This document shows, piece after piece, positions 47,530 through 58,435 of a stretch of 64,000 nt of DNA (within the stretch, counting starts at the first letter, position 1; every line of letters begins with the position of its first letter). The stretch spans positions 23,661,974-23,725,973 of the forward strand of contig CM019721.1 of the NCBI GenBank assembly GCA_009760885.1. Reading direction: 5' to 3'. The translations under genes and the position numbers were made by a program. Origin of the DNA: Achatina immaculata (Eukaryota; Mollusca; Gastropoda; Stylommatophora; Achatinidae). The notes beneath the pieces are model-generated. The model made no database searches. It had not been told where the DNA came from and saw only the letters and a program-made list of their open reading frames with translations.

Positions 47530-48740
47530 CAAGCTACGTATTTCAGTCTATTTCGCATATTTCACTAACTCTTTTGAGTATTACATCATATCCTGGAGCT
47601 TTGTTCATTAGTAGAAATGTAATTTTTCTGATGGTTTCTCTGATTTCAGCTTGTAGTATGTCTCGTTCAGGTTATATGGGGCCAGCTGCGCTGCTATCAT
47701 GGTACTGAAATGCCTCGGATGATATAGTGTGTAGCTTGTGGAAATATTGTCTCCATCTCCTTAGTACAAGCTCTGGCCATTAACATCCTTCACAATCTCT
47801 GTTTTGTCGAAGTGCTCTGCTGGCTTTCTCATTGCACTGATCTTTCTATAAAAGATTGTCGTAGCTTCTTTGTGGAAGTTGTTTAATACTTCACTGTATT
47901 CCTGCTATGATTTTATCTCTGCTTCTTTTATTACCTTCTTAGAGTGTCTTGCAGTCCCATCTTCAATGTAGTCTTGCTTCTGCTTTCTTCTCATCCATTC
48001 TTTAGACTTATTTCTTCTTTCTTTAAAGCCTCTTTCATCTTTCCAGCAGTTTATTTTAGTTATTTACCTCTTTTTTCATAGTTCTATATGTTTCCTTTGC
48101 TGTTTCCAAAATGATCCTTTCTGTTGATTTTGTTTCTGTGGGTAATTTTATGAAGAATTCTTTTATTTTCTTCTCATATTCTTATTTAGATTCTGCAGGT
48201 CAGATCATTTAATTTGTAGCAAGTACATATTTAGAACTCTCTGTGTTTAAAGAATGTGTTTGTTATAAAAAGATCACGCAGGCCGCACAGTTCTAGGAGT
48301 CTGCTAGCGTTACCATTTCTAATCCACTGTAGGACACTGAAGAGTCCTAGGTCGTCTGTTACTTTTGTTGCACTTGTTACTAATCTTGCATTGAAATCCC
48401 CCATAATCACATTCTTCCTCTATGTCTGGTGCAGTCAAATGGGCATATAACTTTACATACGTTTTCGTGTCCTCATTTTCTTTATTTTGACAGTTGTCAT
48501 TATTTTTTATGCATATTGCATCTCCAAGATTTTGCCAACATGTTTGTTCTATGAACATTCCCACGCCCTGCTTTGCTCTTATGTGCTCAGCCACTCTGAG
48601 TATAGAACTAGTTTTGATGTATTTGTTTACAGTCTTTGACTCTTACTTTGGTGTCGCAACTCTCATTATTTTTATGTTTCTCTTTTTTGATTCCCTCCAC
48701 TAAATTCTCCTTTTGATTATTTCTACCATATAAGTTGACA
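47530..48740 (-). pseudogene. LINE relic: APE endonuclease end, linker and start of reverse transcriptase
   Basis: In minus-strand order: KQGVGMFIEQTCWQNL and DTKTYVKLYAHLTAPDIEEE from the endonuclease core, a region equivalent to the MGDFN..VG catalytic strand with NKCNKSNRRPRTL following, a lysine/glutamate-rich linker (49-47.8 kb, many frameshifts), RW.QYFHKLHTI, and AEIRETIRKITFLLMNKAPGYD at the RT entrance (NKAPG.D). It stops about 47530. It represents the upstream half of the type of LINE whose downstream half is at 51309-52414 and 44059-44625. Inactive. Confidence 0.8.
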
Positions 48741-49905
48741 GTCCATCCATCCATGTACTAGGTCAATGATCAGCTAAGCAATCACCGGCAAATACGCTCC
48801 GTGGTGATATGTTAACAGTAAGTTTTTTTTAAAAATTGCTTTTCTGCTGTTTTGTAGTTTTCTATTTCCTAACATTTTCCAGTTTATATCAGTTCGTATA
48901 TTCTTCCTGTGTTTTCTGCGAGTAGTGAAGAGACCCACCGTCGGTGTGCAGGGTCAGTCACGGTTTAGGGCAGAATTTAACACAGAGGAGCATAAACATA
49001 TACAGTACAAACGCAAAAAATGGAAAAGAAAAACTCATGTGTCGCAGGGATGAAAATAATAAAACAGACAATATTTTGTTTTTCTTAACATAGTTGTTTT
49101 TTTTTGTTTGTGTTGTTCTTGTTTACCACCCCCCCCCCCCACCCCCTCTGTCGCTGGAAGCGACGTGCACTACTTATTCCTGTATCGTGCATCTGTCTAT
49201 TATTCTATGATTGCTAGTTACAAACACGGCAATACTTAAAGACTGTATTACTATCATGAAACTTCTGCTATAGAAATACTAACAAATACAACGCACAGTG
49301 AACAATGTGAAGAACAAGTCCAGTGTGAATAACATAAACTCACACTTTATTAATGGGAAAAATGAGTGATGATAGGTGAGGCTGAGAGGCAACTGATAAC
49401 GTTATACAAAGTTTCTGGCTAATCAACCTTCCGGCGAGAACTAGTTTGCCAAATGGAAAGGGAGAAAATCCAACTCTCACACTACATAAAAACAACAAGC
49501 ATACAAAAAATGTAGTACAACATAAGAGTATACACTTACTACATCAAAAAGGATCACAGAATTCTCTCACTCGTCACAGAAAATCTGTAGACCAACGGTC
49601 TATACAAAGATCTAAAAAAAGAACTAATTTCACATTCTTTAGTTCAGCAGGAAAAAATGCTTGACATTATGACACTAAGAACTACCTGGCTCTTTAATGA
49701 AAATCATAAATGAGAAACAATCTCCTAATGTCTCCAAAAGTAGCAATCTATAAACACGTCAGCTACATGACAAAAATCACTATCAATGTGCACTATATGC
49801 TAGGAAAAATCACATCCTCAACTAATCATGCCCAACCACGATCCTAACACATTCACAACCGAGACTTAATACAAACTCATTCTAATCTCATAATCATAAT
49901 TCATC
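48741..49905. other. No gene seen; contains a poly-C run and short hairpin
   Basis: C-run at about 49129-49142, followed by GTCGCTGGAAGCGAC, a short perfect hairpin. A frame at 49446-49664 has no recognisable features. Confidence 0.4.
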
Positions 49906-49993
<88 letters not shown>

Positions 49994-49994
49994 A
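49906..49994. repeat. (CTAT)n microsatellite, about 22 units
   Basis: Uninterrupted tetranucleotide run; 49995-50344 beyond it is AT-rich without visible genes. Confidence 0.97.
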
Positions 49995-50344
49995 ATAATC
50001 TCAAATCTCCTCCTCTACTCCTTAAATATGTGCTAACTATTCCCCTAAATCTTCCCGAAGTTTCTATCCCGAGAATCATCCAGCCTGTGATTCTACCTGT
50101 TTACGACCTTCAGACGAAAACTCACTGGACATTCCGAAAATAACTTTTATGTTACTAACATGTCAAGGGTAAGTTCATAAAAATCTCGTGGAATTGATCG
50201 TCTCAACCCTGACATTTCAAATGAACTCTTGTACAACAAAAATACCAAGGGATTTAAATCAAATGGTCAAAATATTAAAATACCACTGATTATATCCCTG
50301 TTATGAGAATAGAAACATTGTAACAGTAAATTTTCCAATATACC

Positions 50345-50640
50345 GTTATAGTGCGACCCTGCCGTTGGCGGGACCTGTATCTCTCTCAGGAAGAGAAGTG
50401 GGACCTTACCGTTGGCGGGACCTGCCTCTCTCTCTCTCTCTCTGTAAACGAAATGGGGCCTTGTCGTTGGGGGGACCTGCCTCTCTCTCTGAAAGCGAAG
50501 TGGGACCTTGGCGGCGACCTGCCCCTCTCTCTCTTTCTCTCTGAAAGCAAAGTGGGATCTTTTCGTTGGCGGGACCTGCCTCTCTCTCTGGAGGCGAAGT
50601 GGAACCCTGCCGTTGGCAAGATCTTCTTCTCCCTCTGAAA
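50345..50640. repeat. About 55-60-bp minisatellite (CCGTTGGCGGGACCTGCCTC), five units
   Basis: Each unit has GTGGGACCTT, the GTTGGCGGGACCTG core and a (CT)n of variable length. Length variation is mainly in the CT run. Frames on both strands are open across it and are not considered genes. Confidence 0.92.
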
Positions 50641-51300
50641 ATGAAATGAGATATTGTCGTTGATGGGACAGGTCTTTCTGATATCACATATTTTGTATCT
50701 AAAGTAACGACAGGTGATACTGCTTTTAATAAGCTGTAACAATTACTACAATATTTCCGTCAAGTTACAATTACTGTCATAGAAACAATTATTCAACTAT
50801 TAAAACAGTTGAGAAGCAGGTAAAGGAAGTTTTGAGGAAGTTGTCAGCCATTTTGCTGAGAACTTCTCACGGCAAATCTATGAATACTTCAAGTGTTTTC
50901 TCGGGAGCAGCAGCAACAAAAGAACCAAACTTCTGGTATAAAATCTAGTCTCTTGGCTACTCGTCTTCATGTTTCACTTTTTGCTGCTATATATTGCACA
51001 AAAGATGCTTTGACCTAAGCAGAATATAATTTTGCTTACTTCCTGTTATAAAAGCTAAGGAATCAGAGCAATATTATGATAATAAAGTAACAAGAAAATG
51101 TAAACTTGGTGTATTTTCACGAAAAAAAAAGTTTCGAACAAAATGGCGCCAGGAAAAAAATTGCTCTTTTCTGCCCGCCTTGTGTCACGTGATCTTATTC
51201 TTGGCAAAACGGTCACTCGCAATGTGATGTTATTCCTGTGAAAAGTAATTTCATAATGTGATTTTATTCTTGACAACGCGATTGCTTCTTAAATTAATTC
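50641..51300. other. AT-rich region, no gene seen
   Basis: Contains GTCACGTGATCTTATTCTTG and a degenerate echo of it about 80 bp later (AATGTGATTTTATTCTTGAC), then an AATTC run at 51293-51310 that may be the LINE tail. Confidence 0.4.
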
Positions 51301-51308
51301 AATTCAAT

Positions 51309-52414
51309 TCAAGTGCCATGCCGCGTTTCGTAGGCGATCATTTCTCTCCACAATTCCCTGCCTTTAGACTTGATTATGAGATCCGGCGGTGACTTTCTTC
51401 TTAGCCACACTGACTCATTCAAGAACTTCTCTCTCTGTCTTCCTCTGTCTCTTCTTCCTTCAGTGTTTCCAGTTGCCACAGTGTGTTCCAATTTTCCTCT
51501 TCTCAGGAATTGTCTTATAAATCTTGCTTGTCTGCCTCTGATCCTTGCTATAATTTGCTTTTTAACTCCAACCTCTCTTAACACTTTTTCATTTTTTTTA
51601 TTGGCTGTCCATGGTACCTTCAACATCATTCTTATAAACTACATCTCCATGGCCTCCATTTCTTTCTGTACTCTCTTATTCATAGACCATGCTTCACATC
51701 CATAAAACAAAATTGGCTGGATGTAACATTTAAGTACTCGGAATCTTGTTTCCATTGATATGGATCTGTTGCACCAGATGTGTCTCATTGCCTGGAATGC
51801 TGATTTGGCCTGAGTAAGTCTGCTTTTTATTTCGTTGTGACATTTCCCATCAGCTGTTATAATCGTTCCTAAATACTTGAATCTATCAACTTGTTTCAGA
51901 TTTGTACCATCGATGGCATTGCTACATTTTGGTGGTATTCTTTTCTTTGAGATGACCATTGTTTCAGGCTGAGACCTTTACTTTTACTTTCGTGAACCAC
52001 GATGTCCAGAAGAGCCTATAGCTTCCCTTCACTTAAGGCAATCAGGACTGTGTCGTTTGTATATCTTACGTTGTTAAGGTTGTACCTGCCAACTGATATT
52101 CCTGGCAAGTTCTCTATATTTCGCATTATGTTTTCGCTGTACAAAGAGAATAGGTCAGGAGATAAAACACATCCTTGTTTCACCCCCAGTTGTATGTCTT
52201 GGAATGCTCCTATTTGGTTCTCAACCGTCATTGCTGCTGATTGCTGCCAATATATGTTTTTGATAAGTTTCAAATCTTTCCCATCTATGTTGATGTCTTC
52301 CAGCATTCTTATCATTTCTGTGTGTCTCACTTTATCAAATAATCTATGAAGCATAAGTATAGGTCCGTCTTTACTACTATTGATCTATTGATCTTTCCAT
52401 CGATGTTCACAATA
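51309..52414 (-). pseudogene. LINE reverse transcriptase, downstream half (split by a Tc1 element)
   Basis: Three minus-strand frames cover the end of the polyprotein. They are: DKVRHTEMIRMLEDINIDGK with GVKQGCVLSPDLFSLYSE (RT motif B region) and VRYTNDTVLIA, where the catalytic YADD is changed to YTND; VDRFKYLGTIITADG with LKCYIQPILFYGCEAWS; and the tail RGRQARFIRQFLRRGKLEHT to LWREMIAYETRHGT (stop 51309-51311). Frameshifts separate the frames. The upstream RT segment continues at 54171, on the far side of the Tc1 insertion. The loss of the second-position Asp in YADD makes it catalytically dead. Confidence 0.9.
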
Positions 52415-52750
52415 TATACTCTCCAAAAAATAAAAGAAACGCATAGTTTGTATAAGCTTCATTTTTTATACGTTATGACAAATATTTTTTTCCCTGGTGT
52501 CTCAAACCAAACCAAAAATTGTCACCAAGATATCAGGTCCATGATTTAGCGTGAATTTTGCTATTCTCGTGTATAGTCAGAACGCAGTAGCTGCCCTTGC
52601 TAATCACGCATTTTTTTACCATAACTCTCGTTGGGTTTATGGAAAAGTCGTGATTTTTGTGGTGAGCACAACCCACTTCCCACGCAAATGAAAACTTATA
52701 AAATGATGAAGTTACACAAACAAATTCAGTTAATTTTCGTTGAGACAATT

Positions 52751-53970
52751 ATGGCGCGTCTATCGGAAAATTTACGAAACACTGCTATTTGTCGCCTCCA
52801 AGCTGGCGAAAGTCAAAGTTAAGTTGTCAGGCATTTAAACGTGCAACAGAGTACCATCAGTCGACTTTGGCACTGTTTCCAAGCCACTGGCTCAGCTGAA
52901 GGCCGGCACCGCAGTGGAATACCCAGGGTGACAATAGCAGCTGATGATCGCTTTATTCTTGTTTATCACCTCAGAAATAGGTTTACAACAGCTTCCTCAA
53001 GTGCCCAGTCAATGCTTGCAGGATTTTCGTGTGTCTGATCAAACTGTCCGGAATAGACTGCATGAAGCTGGACTGGTGGCACGACGACATCACCGAGGTC
53101 CTGTCTTAACGAGACTCTATCGACAAAATCGACTTGTTTGGGTCAACCAGCATCAGCCCTGAACAACTGACAATCAATGGAGACGTGTCTGGTTTAGTGA
53201 CAAATCTTCCTTTTTGTTGCACCGCCATGATATGCGGAGAAGGGTCTCTCTCTCTCTGAACCTTAAGTGCCCAGGGCACATGGGGCTTCTGCAAGGGTTT
53301 TCCACAAATGCCTGTCTTTCGCCTTTTTCTCTGCTCTTGCCCAGGTGAGCCCTCTATTGCTCAACATCCTTTCTGTTGTTCTTCTCCATGTCTCTTTTGG
53401 TCTACCCTTACTTCTGCTCCCCTGTGGTGTCCATCTTAGTGCTATTTTTGGTAGTGAGTTGTCAGTCATTCGGAGCACATGTCGGAGAAGGGTCTACCTT
53501 AGACCAAATGAACGTTTTGCCCAAAATTGCGTTGATGAAGCTACACCGCACGGTGGTGGAGGTGTAATGGTATGGGGAATGATCAATTTCAACGGAAGAT
53601 TGAAGGAGGCTTGAATGCGCATCGATATGTCAATGAAATTCTTCGACCCCATGTCATTTCATTTTTGGCTGGGCAAAGGTCTGTGTTTCAAAAGGACAAC
53701 GCCAGACTCCATTCTGCACGGTTCACCACACAGTTCCTGACTGCCAACAACATTCTCACCCTTCCCTGACCTTCCGATCGAGCACCTATGGGATGAGCTG
53801 CAAAGACGTGTATGTCGCCGAAACGTTTCTCCAGCCAATCGTCGTGATCTGTGGCAGTCACTTCAGGAAGAGTGGGCAACAATCCTACAGGTGCATATCA
53901 GACATCTGATCGCATCTATGCCTAGTAGGTGCCAGGCGTTGATCGATGTAATTGGAAGCCACACACCATA
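52751..53970 (+). pseudogene. Tc1-like DD34E transposase, broken by nested LINE insertion
   Basis: N-terminal paired-type helix-turn-helix: MARLSENLRNTAICRLQAGE, an in-frame stop, then STISRLWHCFQATGSAEGRH, SDQTVRNRLHEAGL. Then WFSDKSSFLLHR (first Asp; the usual Glu after it is Lys), a 235-bp insertion, YLRPNERFAQNC, GGGGVMVWGMINFNG, VFQKDNARLHSARF (second Asp) and IEHLWDEL (Glu). The stretch between the second Asp and the Glu is shortened by about 7-8 codons and frame-shifted, losing the WPARSPDL-type motif. The last frame ends near ALIDVIGSHTP. Inactive on at least four counts. Confidence 0.9.
53248..53482 (-). mobile_element. 235-bp 5'-truncated LINE 3' end nested in the transposase
   Basis: Flanked by perfect 13-bp direct repeats CGGAGAAGGGTCT (53235-53247 and 53483-53495). 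On the minus strand it encodes the LINE tail KGRPKETWRRTTERMLSNRG, then LWKTLAEAPCALGT and a stop, followed by a (GA)n-type tail (the CTCTCTCTCT at 53248). The target duplication and truncation are typical of target-primed reverse transcription. It is a third LINE tail type, distinct from the GRPRRRW and GRQ/WTG families elsewhere in the window. Confidence 0.93.
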
Positions 53971-54170
53971 GTAACTTGAGAACCCCTGAAACTAACAAAT
54001 TCTCGGCACACAAAAGCAAGAAACTATCATATCAGTGTTAAAACCTTGGGTATTATTGCGTGCAATTTGAAAATTGTATTCATTCAATTAAAAAAAACTA
54101 TAGAATATCAAATTTATGGCTAAAATTGGGTCACCAGTAGTTACTCGTTTCTTACTTTTTGGACAGTATA

Positions 54171-54495
54171 TAAATATATGGCTTTACTTGTGTCTTTTCC
54201 TTCGACGAAGCCGAACTGTTCTTCAGCGATTTTTGGTATTATTTTACCCCGACTCTTCTCATGACAATACGAAGCAATATTTTGGTGACATGGTTCATAA
54301 GACAGACTAATAGTTCGATGGTCTTCTCATTCAACTGCACCTTGTTTCTTTGGAGGGAAATGAAGACTGATTGCAAAAGGTCTGGTGGGACATAGTTACT
54401 GTTATAGATGTCATTCAGCAATCTGGTAATTATTTCTATGCCAAGCTCTCCTAGTGCTTCCAATTCTTCAAATTCCTGTGAAACCATCGGAATTC
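54171..54495 (-). pseudogene. LINE reverse transcriptase, upstream half
   Basis: The minus strand reads GIEIITRLLNDIYNSNYVPP, DLLQSVFISLQRN, then LLVCLMNHVTKILLRIVMRR. These are the RT entry motifs (I..L.N.IY..G..P.....S.FI.L and the H..KILL.I block). It joins the 51309-52414 part when the Tc1 element is disregarded. 54408-54495 is the start of duplicated unit X and recurs at 56957-57060. Confidence 0.88.
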
Positions 54496-54515
54496 ATAAT
54501 ATGTTGATCAGTGAA

Positions 54516-54950
54516 TCTCTTCTTCAGTCATTAATGTTATATGTTCCACAAACTGGGATGGTTGCTCCATATCAAACATGGAAAGACTTTTCTCACTCCA
54601 AAAACGAGCAATAAAGCTTATAGACAACAAACATGTAGCACATATTGCAAATAGGGACAACAGTCTTGGCATTATACCCGTCAGGAAGAGATTTCTATTC
54701 AACAAAGCCAAGTTAATTCATATTATTCTATCACACAATCTTCTATCCTATTAGTCATTATAGAAATTTTATCCAAAACACAGTCAACGCTTAAGCAATT
54801 CTATTCTCCCTAAAACAAGGTTTGACATGTTTAAGAAAAAGCTTCTCTTACTCAGCTGCCCATCTGTGGAATACCCTGCCAACTCATGTAAAACTTATAA
54901 GTAATATTCATTCTTATAACTTCAAACTGTGTCAATATCTGTTTGAGATG
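54516..54950 (+). pseudogene. Jockey/CR1-like LINE, C-terminal end of ORF2, unit X copy
   Basis: Broken version of 57070-57525: FSHSKNEQ, FYSTKPS (for FNKAKL), KSFSYSAAHLWNTLPTHVKL, YFNFKL-type end and FEMDYMHP. Same domain as the C-terminus of the LINE at 59389-63387 (KSFSYSAAHLW). Stops and frameshifts throughout. Confidence 0.88.
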
Positions 54951-54959
54951 GACTATATG

Positions 54960-55245
54960 CATCCCTAATATGTATATGTGTTTGTGCATAATTAATATAC
55001 ACGTATGAATAGGTGTAGGTATGTATATGTGTGTGCGAATATGTATGTGTGTATGTGTATACATGTATAGACATGTCTGTTGTATGTATGTTTGTATGTG
55101 CATATATGTATGTGTGTATGTGCACATGTCTTTATATGTACACACATACATGTTTGTGTGCGCACATCTATGTGTATACATGTGAATGTATGTGTGTATA
55201 TGTACATGTGCGGATGTGTTTGTTTATATGTGGTATACGTGTGTG
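54960..55245. repeat. TG/TA-rich low-complexity tract in LINE 3' UTR
   Basis: TATGTGTG-type repeats with TGTGTATGTG variants. The homologous tract in unit Y is 57530-57765. It follows directly after the LINE stop codon in both units, so it belongs to the LINE 3' UTR. Confidence 0.85.
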
Positions 55246-55261
55246 AATAAATGCATCGGTA

Positions 55262-55508
55262 CGCTAGCTGGGGCATGTAGAAAGAATGGAAGAGAACAGA
55301 CAAACGAAAATTATGTACACACAAGAGATGAGGGAAACAAGACCAAGGGGTAGACCAAGACATAGATAGAAAGACAACATAGAAGAGGATATAAAAGAAA
55401 TTGCTGTAACCAACTGGGGAGAGAACAATAGAAATAGACAGGAATGGAAGCGAACTTTATCTGCAGCAATGAGCATTAACGGCTCGGAAAGCTGAAAGAA
55501 GAAGAAGA
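55262..55508 (+). pseudogene. LINE-B 3' fragment, unit X copy, 5' part deleted
   Basis: Matches 58193-58435: GHVERMEENRQ..., TRPRGRPRHR, a stop, then IEEDIKEIAVTNWGENNRNR-type tail and GAAGAAGAAGAA. The join at 55262 (CATCGGT to ACGCTAGCTGG) shows that about 430 bp present in unit Y, including the left target duplication, is missing. Confidence 0.88.
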
Positions 55509-55850
55509 ATAGGCAGTCTAAATTAGTTCAGTCTAAAGTAGGACTTGATTGTTGTATCTATTATATTGATGTTCCAAAAATGTGTGAGTTTAAAATGAAT
55601 ATGAGCATGTAATAAAGTTTATTTCATGTACTTGCATAAAGAAGAATGTGGAATGTATGGAAAGAAAGAAAGCGTTTATTAGTTATTTATTTATTCATTT
55701 TATGTTTGTTCATGCATATTATGTTCAATAACAAATGCTGAATATCTGTGACTGAATGAAAGTTGTATGATGAAGGGCAGAATGGTAGACAGGCCTGCGT
55801 GCCCAATTCTTAACTCTTCGAAAATAAAGTCTGTTCGTTTGTTCAAGAAC
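55509..55850 (+). mobile_element. Jockey/CR1-like LINE 3' UTR, unit X copy
   Basis: Starts with the right target duplication ATAGGCAGTCTAA (55509-55521) and ends in GAAAATAAAGTCTGTTCG. The block around ATGATGAAGGGCAGAATGG and GCCTG also occurs at 59420-59470 on the minus strand near the end of the large LINE, which identifies it as that family's 3' UTR. Confidence 0.85.
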
Positions 55851-56465
55851 TTCTTTTTATTCTTTGTAAAACCAGACGTGGCCGCATAATAGTGGAATTT
55901 GACTTTTGTTTAAATGTCGGAATTAAAAATGTCGTTTCCACTATGTACTTTCCACTGTGTGGTTTCAATACAGCGCGTTAAACACAGAAAGTAACTAGAA
56001 ACATGATACAATTTATACCCCCCACCCCCTTTTTTTTACGAAAGTTCCATAGAAAAGCTCTGCTCTGGTTAGTGGGGGTAAACTCTATTAGTTATGGAAG
56101 AAATGATAAAATTATCACAAAAGAAGAGGAGTGCGTTACAAAAGAGTTAATTTTAGATGAGTCATATTGTTCACGTGTCCTCACTGAACTAGGACGTTGA
56201 TGTGGTGAGAGCGAAAACGATCTATCAAGTGCAAATACTTGAACCAGAAGTAACGTAGGATCCAGTATATTGGGTGAAGTGCATTCTGGTTAGAAATAGT
56301 TAGATCATATACACATCAAGAGAAAATAGATACAGATGGACAGAGAGAGCGACAGAGAGACAAAGAGAGACAGAGAGATGAAGAGAGATATACACACTCA
56401 TAAATGAGCATAGATAGAAAGAGAAAAGGGCTGAGAGAGATGGGCACAGAGGAAAGTTCGGAGAA

Positions 56466-56500
<35 letters not shown>

Positions 56501-56556
56501 TGGAGATGAGTAGTGAGAGACGGACACAGAGAGATATGGGCATAGAGGGAGAGCTC

Positions 56557-56610
<54 letters not shown>

Positions 56611-56957
56611 TTTTCGCTCTCACAACTTTGTGGTAGTTATGTAATAAAGCTGTTACTATTTTTTTTACTTCTTTATACGTTTTGGTATCACAGCTTTACT
56701 GCATTGGCTCCGTGTATTGTTGTATACTTATACACTAATTATTGTGTGTTATTTCACACCGCCACGGAGACTATGACAACCCTTCCTCTGTTAGCCAGGT
56801 CTGGGTTGTTACTGGGGAGCTAGGACAGGGTCTTGGCCGGCTATGGTTCCCGAGCCCTGAAGCTAGCATGTCAACTATTGGTGGCTGACTGCCAAATCGG
56901 ACAGCTGTAAATCACAGAGACTTGGGATACGTCTATCAAATAAACAGAGGGAATGAA
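55851..56957. repeat. Composite repeat, partial copy in unit X
   Basis: Corresponds to 12150-13920 of block 1 but lacks the 23-bp array, its right flank and the TTC tract. In their place is ATCGTTTTCGCTCTCACAAC followed by about 130 bp (56608-56755) not seen in blocks 1 and 2, but present at 63522-63668. It ends in CAGAGGGAATGA, then the LINE. Confidence 0.9.
56559..56607. repeat. (TA)n microsatellite, about 24 units
   Basis: Occupies the position that is a (GA)n in the homologous copies at 59370-59388 and 63497-63521. Confidence 0.95.
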
Positions 56958-57069
56958 TGTCATTCAGCAATCTGGTAATTATTTCTATGCCAAGTTCTCC
57001 TAATGCTTCAAATTCTTCAAATTCCTGTGAAACCACAGGAATTCGTAATATGTTGATCAATGAATCTTT

Positions 57070-57525
57070 TCTTCAGTCATTAATATTATATGTTCCACAA
57101 TCTGGGGTGGCTGCTCCATATCAAACATGAAAAGAATTTACTCACTCCAAAAACGAGCAATAAAGCTTATAGACAACAAACATCTAGCATATATTGCAAA
57201 TAAGGGCAAACATCTTGACATTCTATCCATCAAGAAGAGACTTCTATTCAACAAAGCCAAGTTAATTCATATAATTCTATTACACAATGCTGCATCCTAT
57301 TTATGGTCATTATTGAAAGTTAACCAAAAACACAGTCAACGCTTAAGCAATTGTATTCTCCCCAAAACAAGGTTTGACATGTTTAAGAAAAGCTTTTCTT
57401 ACTCAGCTGCCCGTCTTTGAAATACCCTGCCAACTCATGTAAAACGTATAAGTAATATTCATTCTTATAACTTCAAACTGCGTCAGTATCTGTTTGAGAT
57501 GGACTATATGCCTCCATAATATGTA
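57070..57525 (+). pseudogene. Jockey/CR1-like LINE, C-terminal end of ORF2, unit Y copy
   Basis: Open from ATG 57127 through IYSLQKRAIKLIDNKHLAY, KKRLLFNKAKLIHIILLH, SQRLSNCILPKTRFDMFKKS and FSYSAAR; a stop replaces Trp in the AHLW motif, after which NTLPTHVKRISN and FEMDYMPP follow in frame. The LQKRA..LI and FNKAKL motifs mark the conserved region behind the reverse transcriptase; the same region is in the 59.4-63.4-kb LINE. Only the last 130-odd codons are present; the sequence upstream belongs to a different, minus-strand LINE. Confidence 0.9.
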
Positions 57526-57529
57526 TATG

Positions 57530-57765
57530 TGTTTGTGCATAATTAATATACACGTATGAATAGGTGTAGGTACGTATATGTGTGTGCGAATTTACGTATA
57601 TGTGTATGTATACACATGTCTATTTGTGTGTATGTTTGTATGTGCATATATGTATGTGTGTATGTGCACATGTCTTTATGTGTACACACATGTGTGTGCA
57701 GATGTACATGTATGGATGTATTTGTTTATATATGTTATATGTGTGTGAATACATGCATCGGTTTC
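57530..57765. repeat. TG/TA-rich tract in LINE 3' UTR, unit Y copy
   Basis: Shorter homologue of 54960-55245. Short Cys/Tyr/Val-rich frames here are low-complexity by-products. Confidence 0.85.
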
Positions 57766-57797
57766 TATTTATTTTAAGAAAAGTATAGGCATTCTAA

Positions 57798-58435
57798 TAT
57801 ACTAGGAAAACAGAAACATACAAATGTCTAGACACAACCTTCAACAGAAGAACCATAGTAAGCGAGGAAATTAAAAGCAGAGTACAGATAGGAATAAAAT
57901 ATACTTTGACTTGGAACACCTGTTAAAATCCAAAATCCTGTCCCGAAACACCAAAATAATAATCTACAAAAATATAATAAGACCAGCCGTCATGTATGGA
58001 TCAGAAACGTGGAGTACAACAAAGAAAGATGAACAACAATTGCAGATATTTAAGAACAAGATCCAAAGAAGAACCTTTGGACCGATAAAGGATACCAACA
58101 TCGGAGAATGGAGAGCTAGAAAGAACACTGAACTGAACAGCTTATTTAAATCCCAGGCAATTATAAATGTATTAAAACTGAACAGACTACGCTGGCTGGG
58201 CCATGTAGAAAGAATGGAAGAGAATAGACAAATGAAAATTATGTACACACAAGAGATGAGGGAAATAGGACCAAGGGGTAGACCAAGACAGAGATGGAAA
58301 GACAACATAGAAAAGGATATAAAAGACATTGGTGTCACCAACTGGAGAGAGAAAATTAGAAATAGATAGGAATGGAAGCGAACTTTATCTGCAGCAATGA
58401 GCATTAATGGCTCGGAAAGCCGAAGAAGAAGAAGA
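57798..58435 (+). mobile_element. LINE-B: 638-bp 5'-truncated LINE with target-site duplication
   Basis: Flanked by ATAGGCATTCTAA (57785-57797) and ATAGGCAGTCTAA (58436-58448), 12 of 13 identical. It contains a 152-codon frame (57911-58369): IIYKNIIRPAVMYGSETWST, QIFKNKIQRRTFGPIKDTN, LNRLRWLGHVERMEENRQ, GPRGRPRQRWKDNIEKDI, NWREKI. These are the C-terminal blocks of an APE-type LINE polyprotein. It ends in a GAAGAAGAAGAA tail. It was inserted into the 3' UTR of the Jockey/CR1-like LINE before X and Y were duplicated, since X carries its 3' part at the same site. Confidence 0.93.

Larger units (their letters stand above)
52417..54168 (+). mobile_element. Tc1-like DNA transposon inserted in the LINE
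   Basis: Terminal inverted repeats can be paired: left TACTCTCCAAAAAATAAAAG at 52417 and right end ending CTTTTTGGACAGTA at 54168, both continuing into GAAACG(C/A)-type sequence about 22-28 bp in. Outside each end is TA (52415-52416, 54169-54170), the Tc1/mariner target duplication. The LINE coding sequence resumes on either side. Length is 1752 bp including the 235-bp nested insertion with its 13-bp duplication, so about 1.5 kb originally, normal for Tc1. Confidence 0.88.
54408..56956. repeat. Tandem duplication unit X (2549 bp)
   Basis: Starts at ATGTCA (54408-54413) in the LINE and ends where composite sequence joins the same LINE sequence at ATGTCA (56957-56962). It contains, in order, LINE RT piece, Jockey/CR1-like LINE 3' part, a LINE fragment and a composite segment. 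Unit Y repeats this order. Confidence 0.92.

Noticed and set aside
54852..55363. His/Thr/Tyr-rich frames over the TG tract
   Set aside because: Low-complexity TATGTG repeats in a LINE 3' UTR, repeated with changes at 57530-57765; no coding signal.
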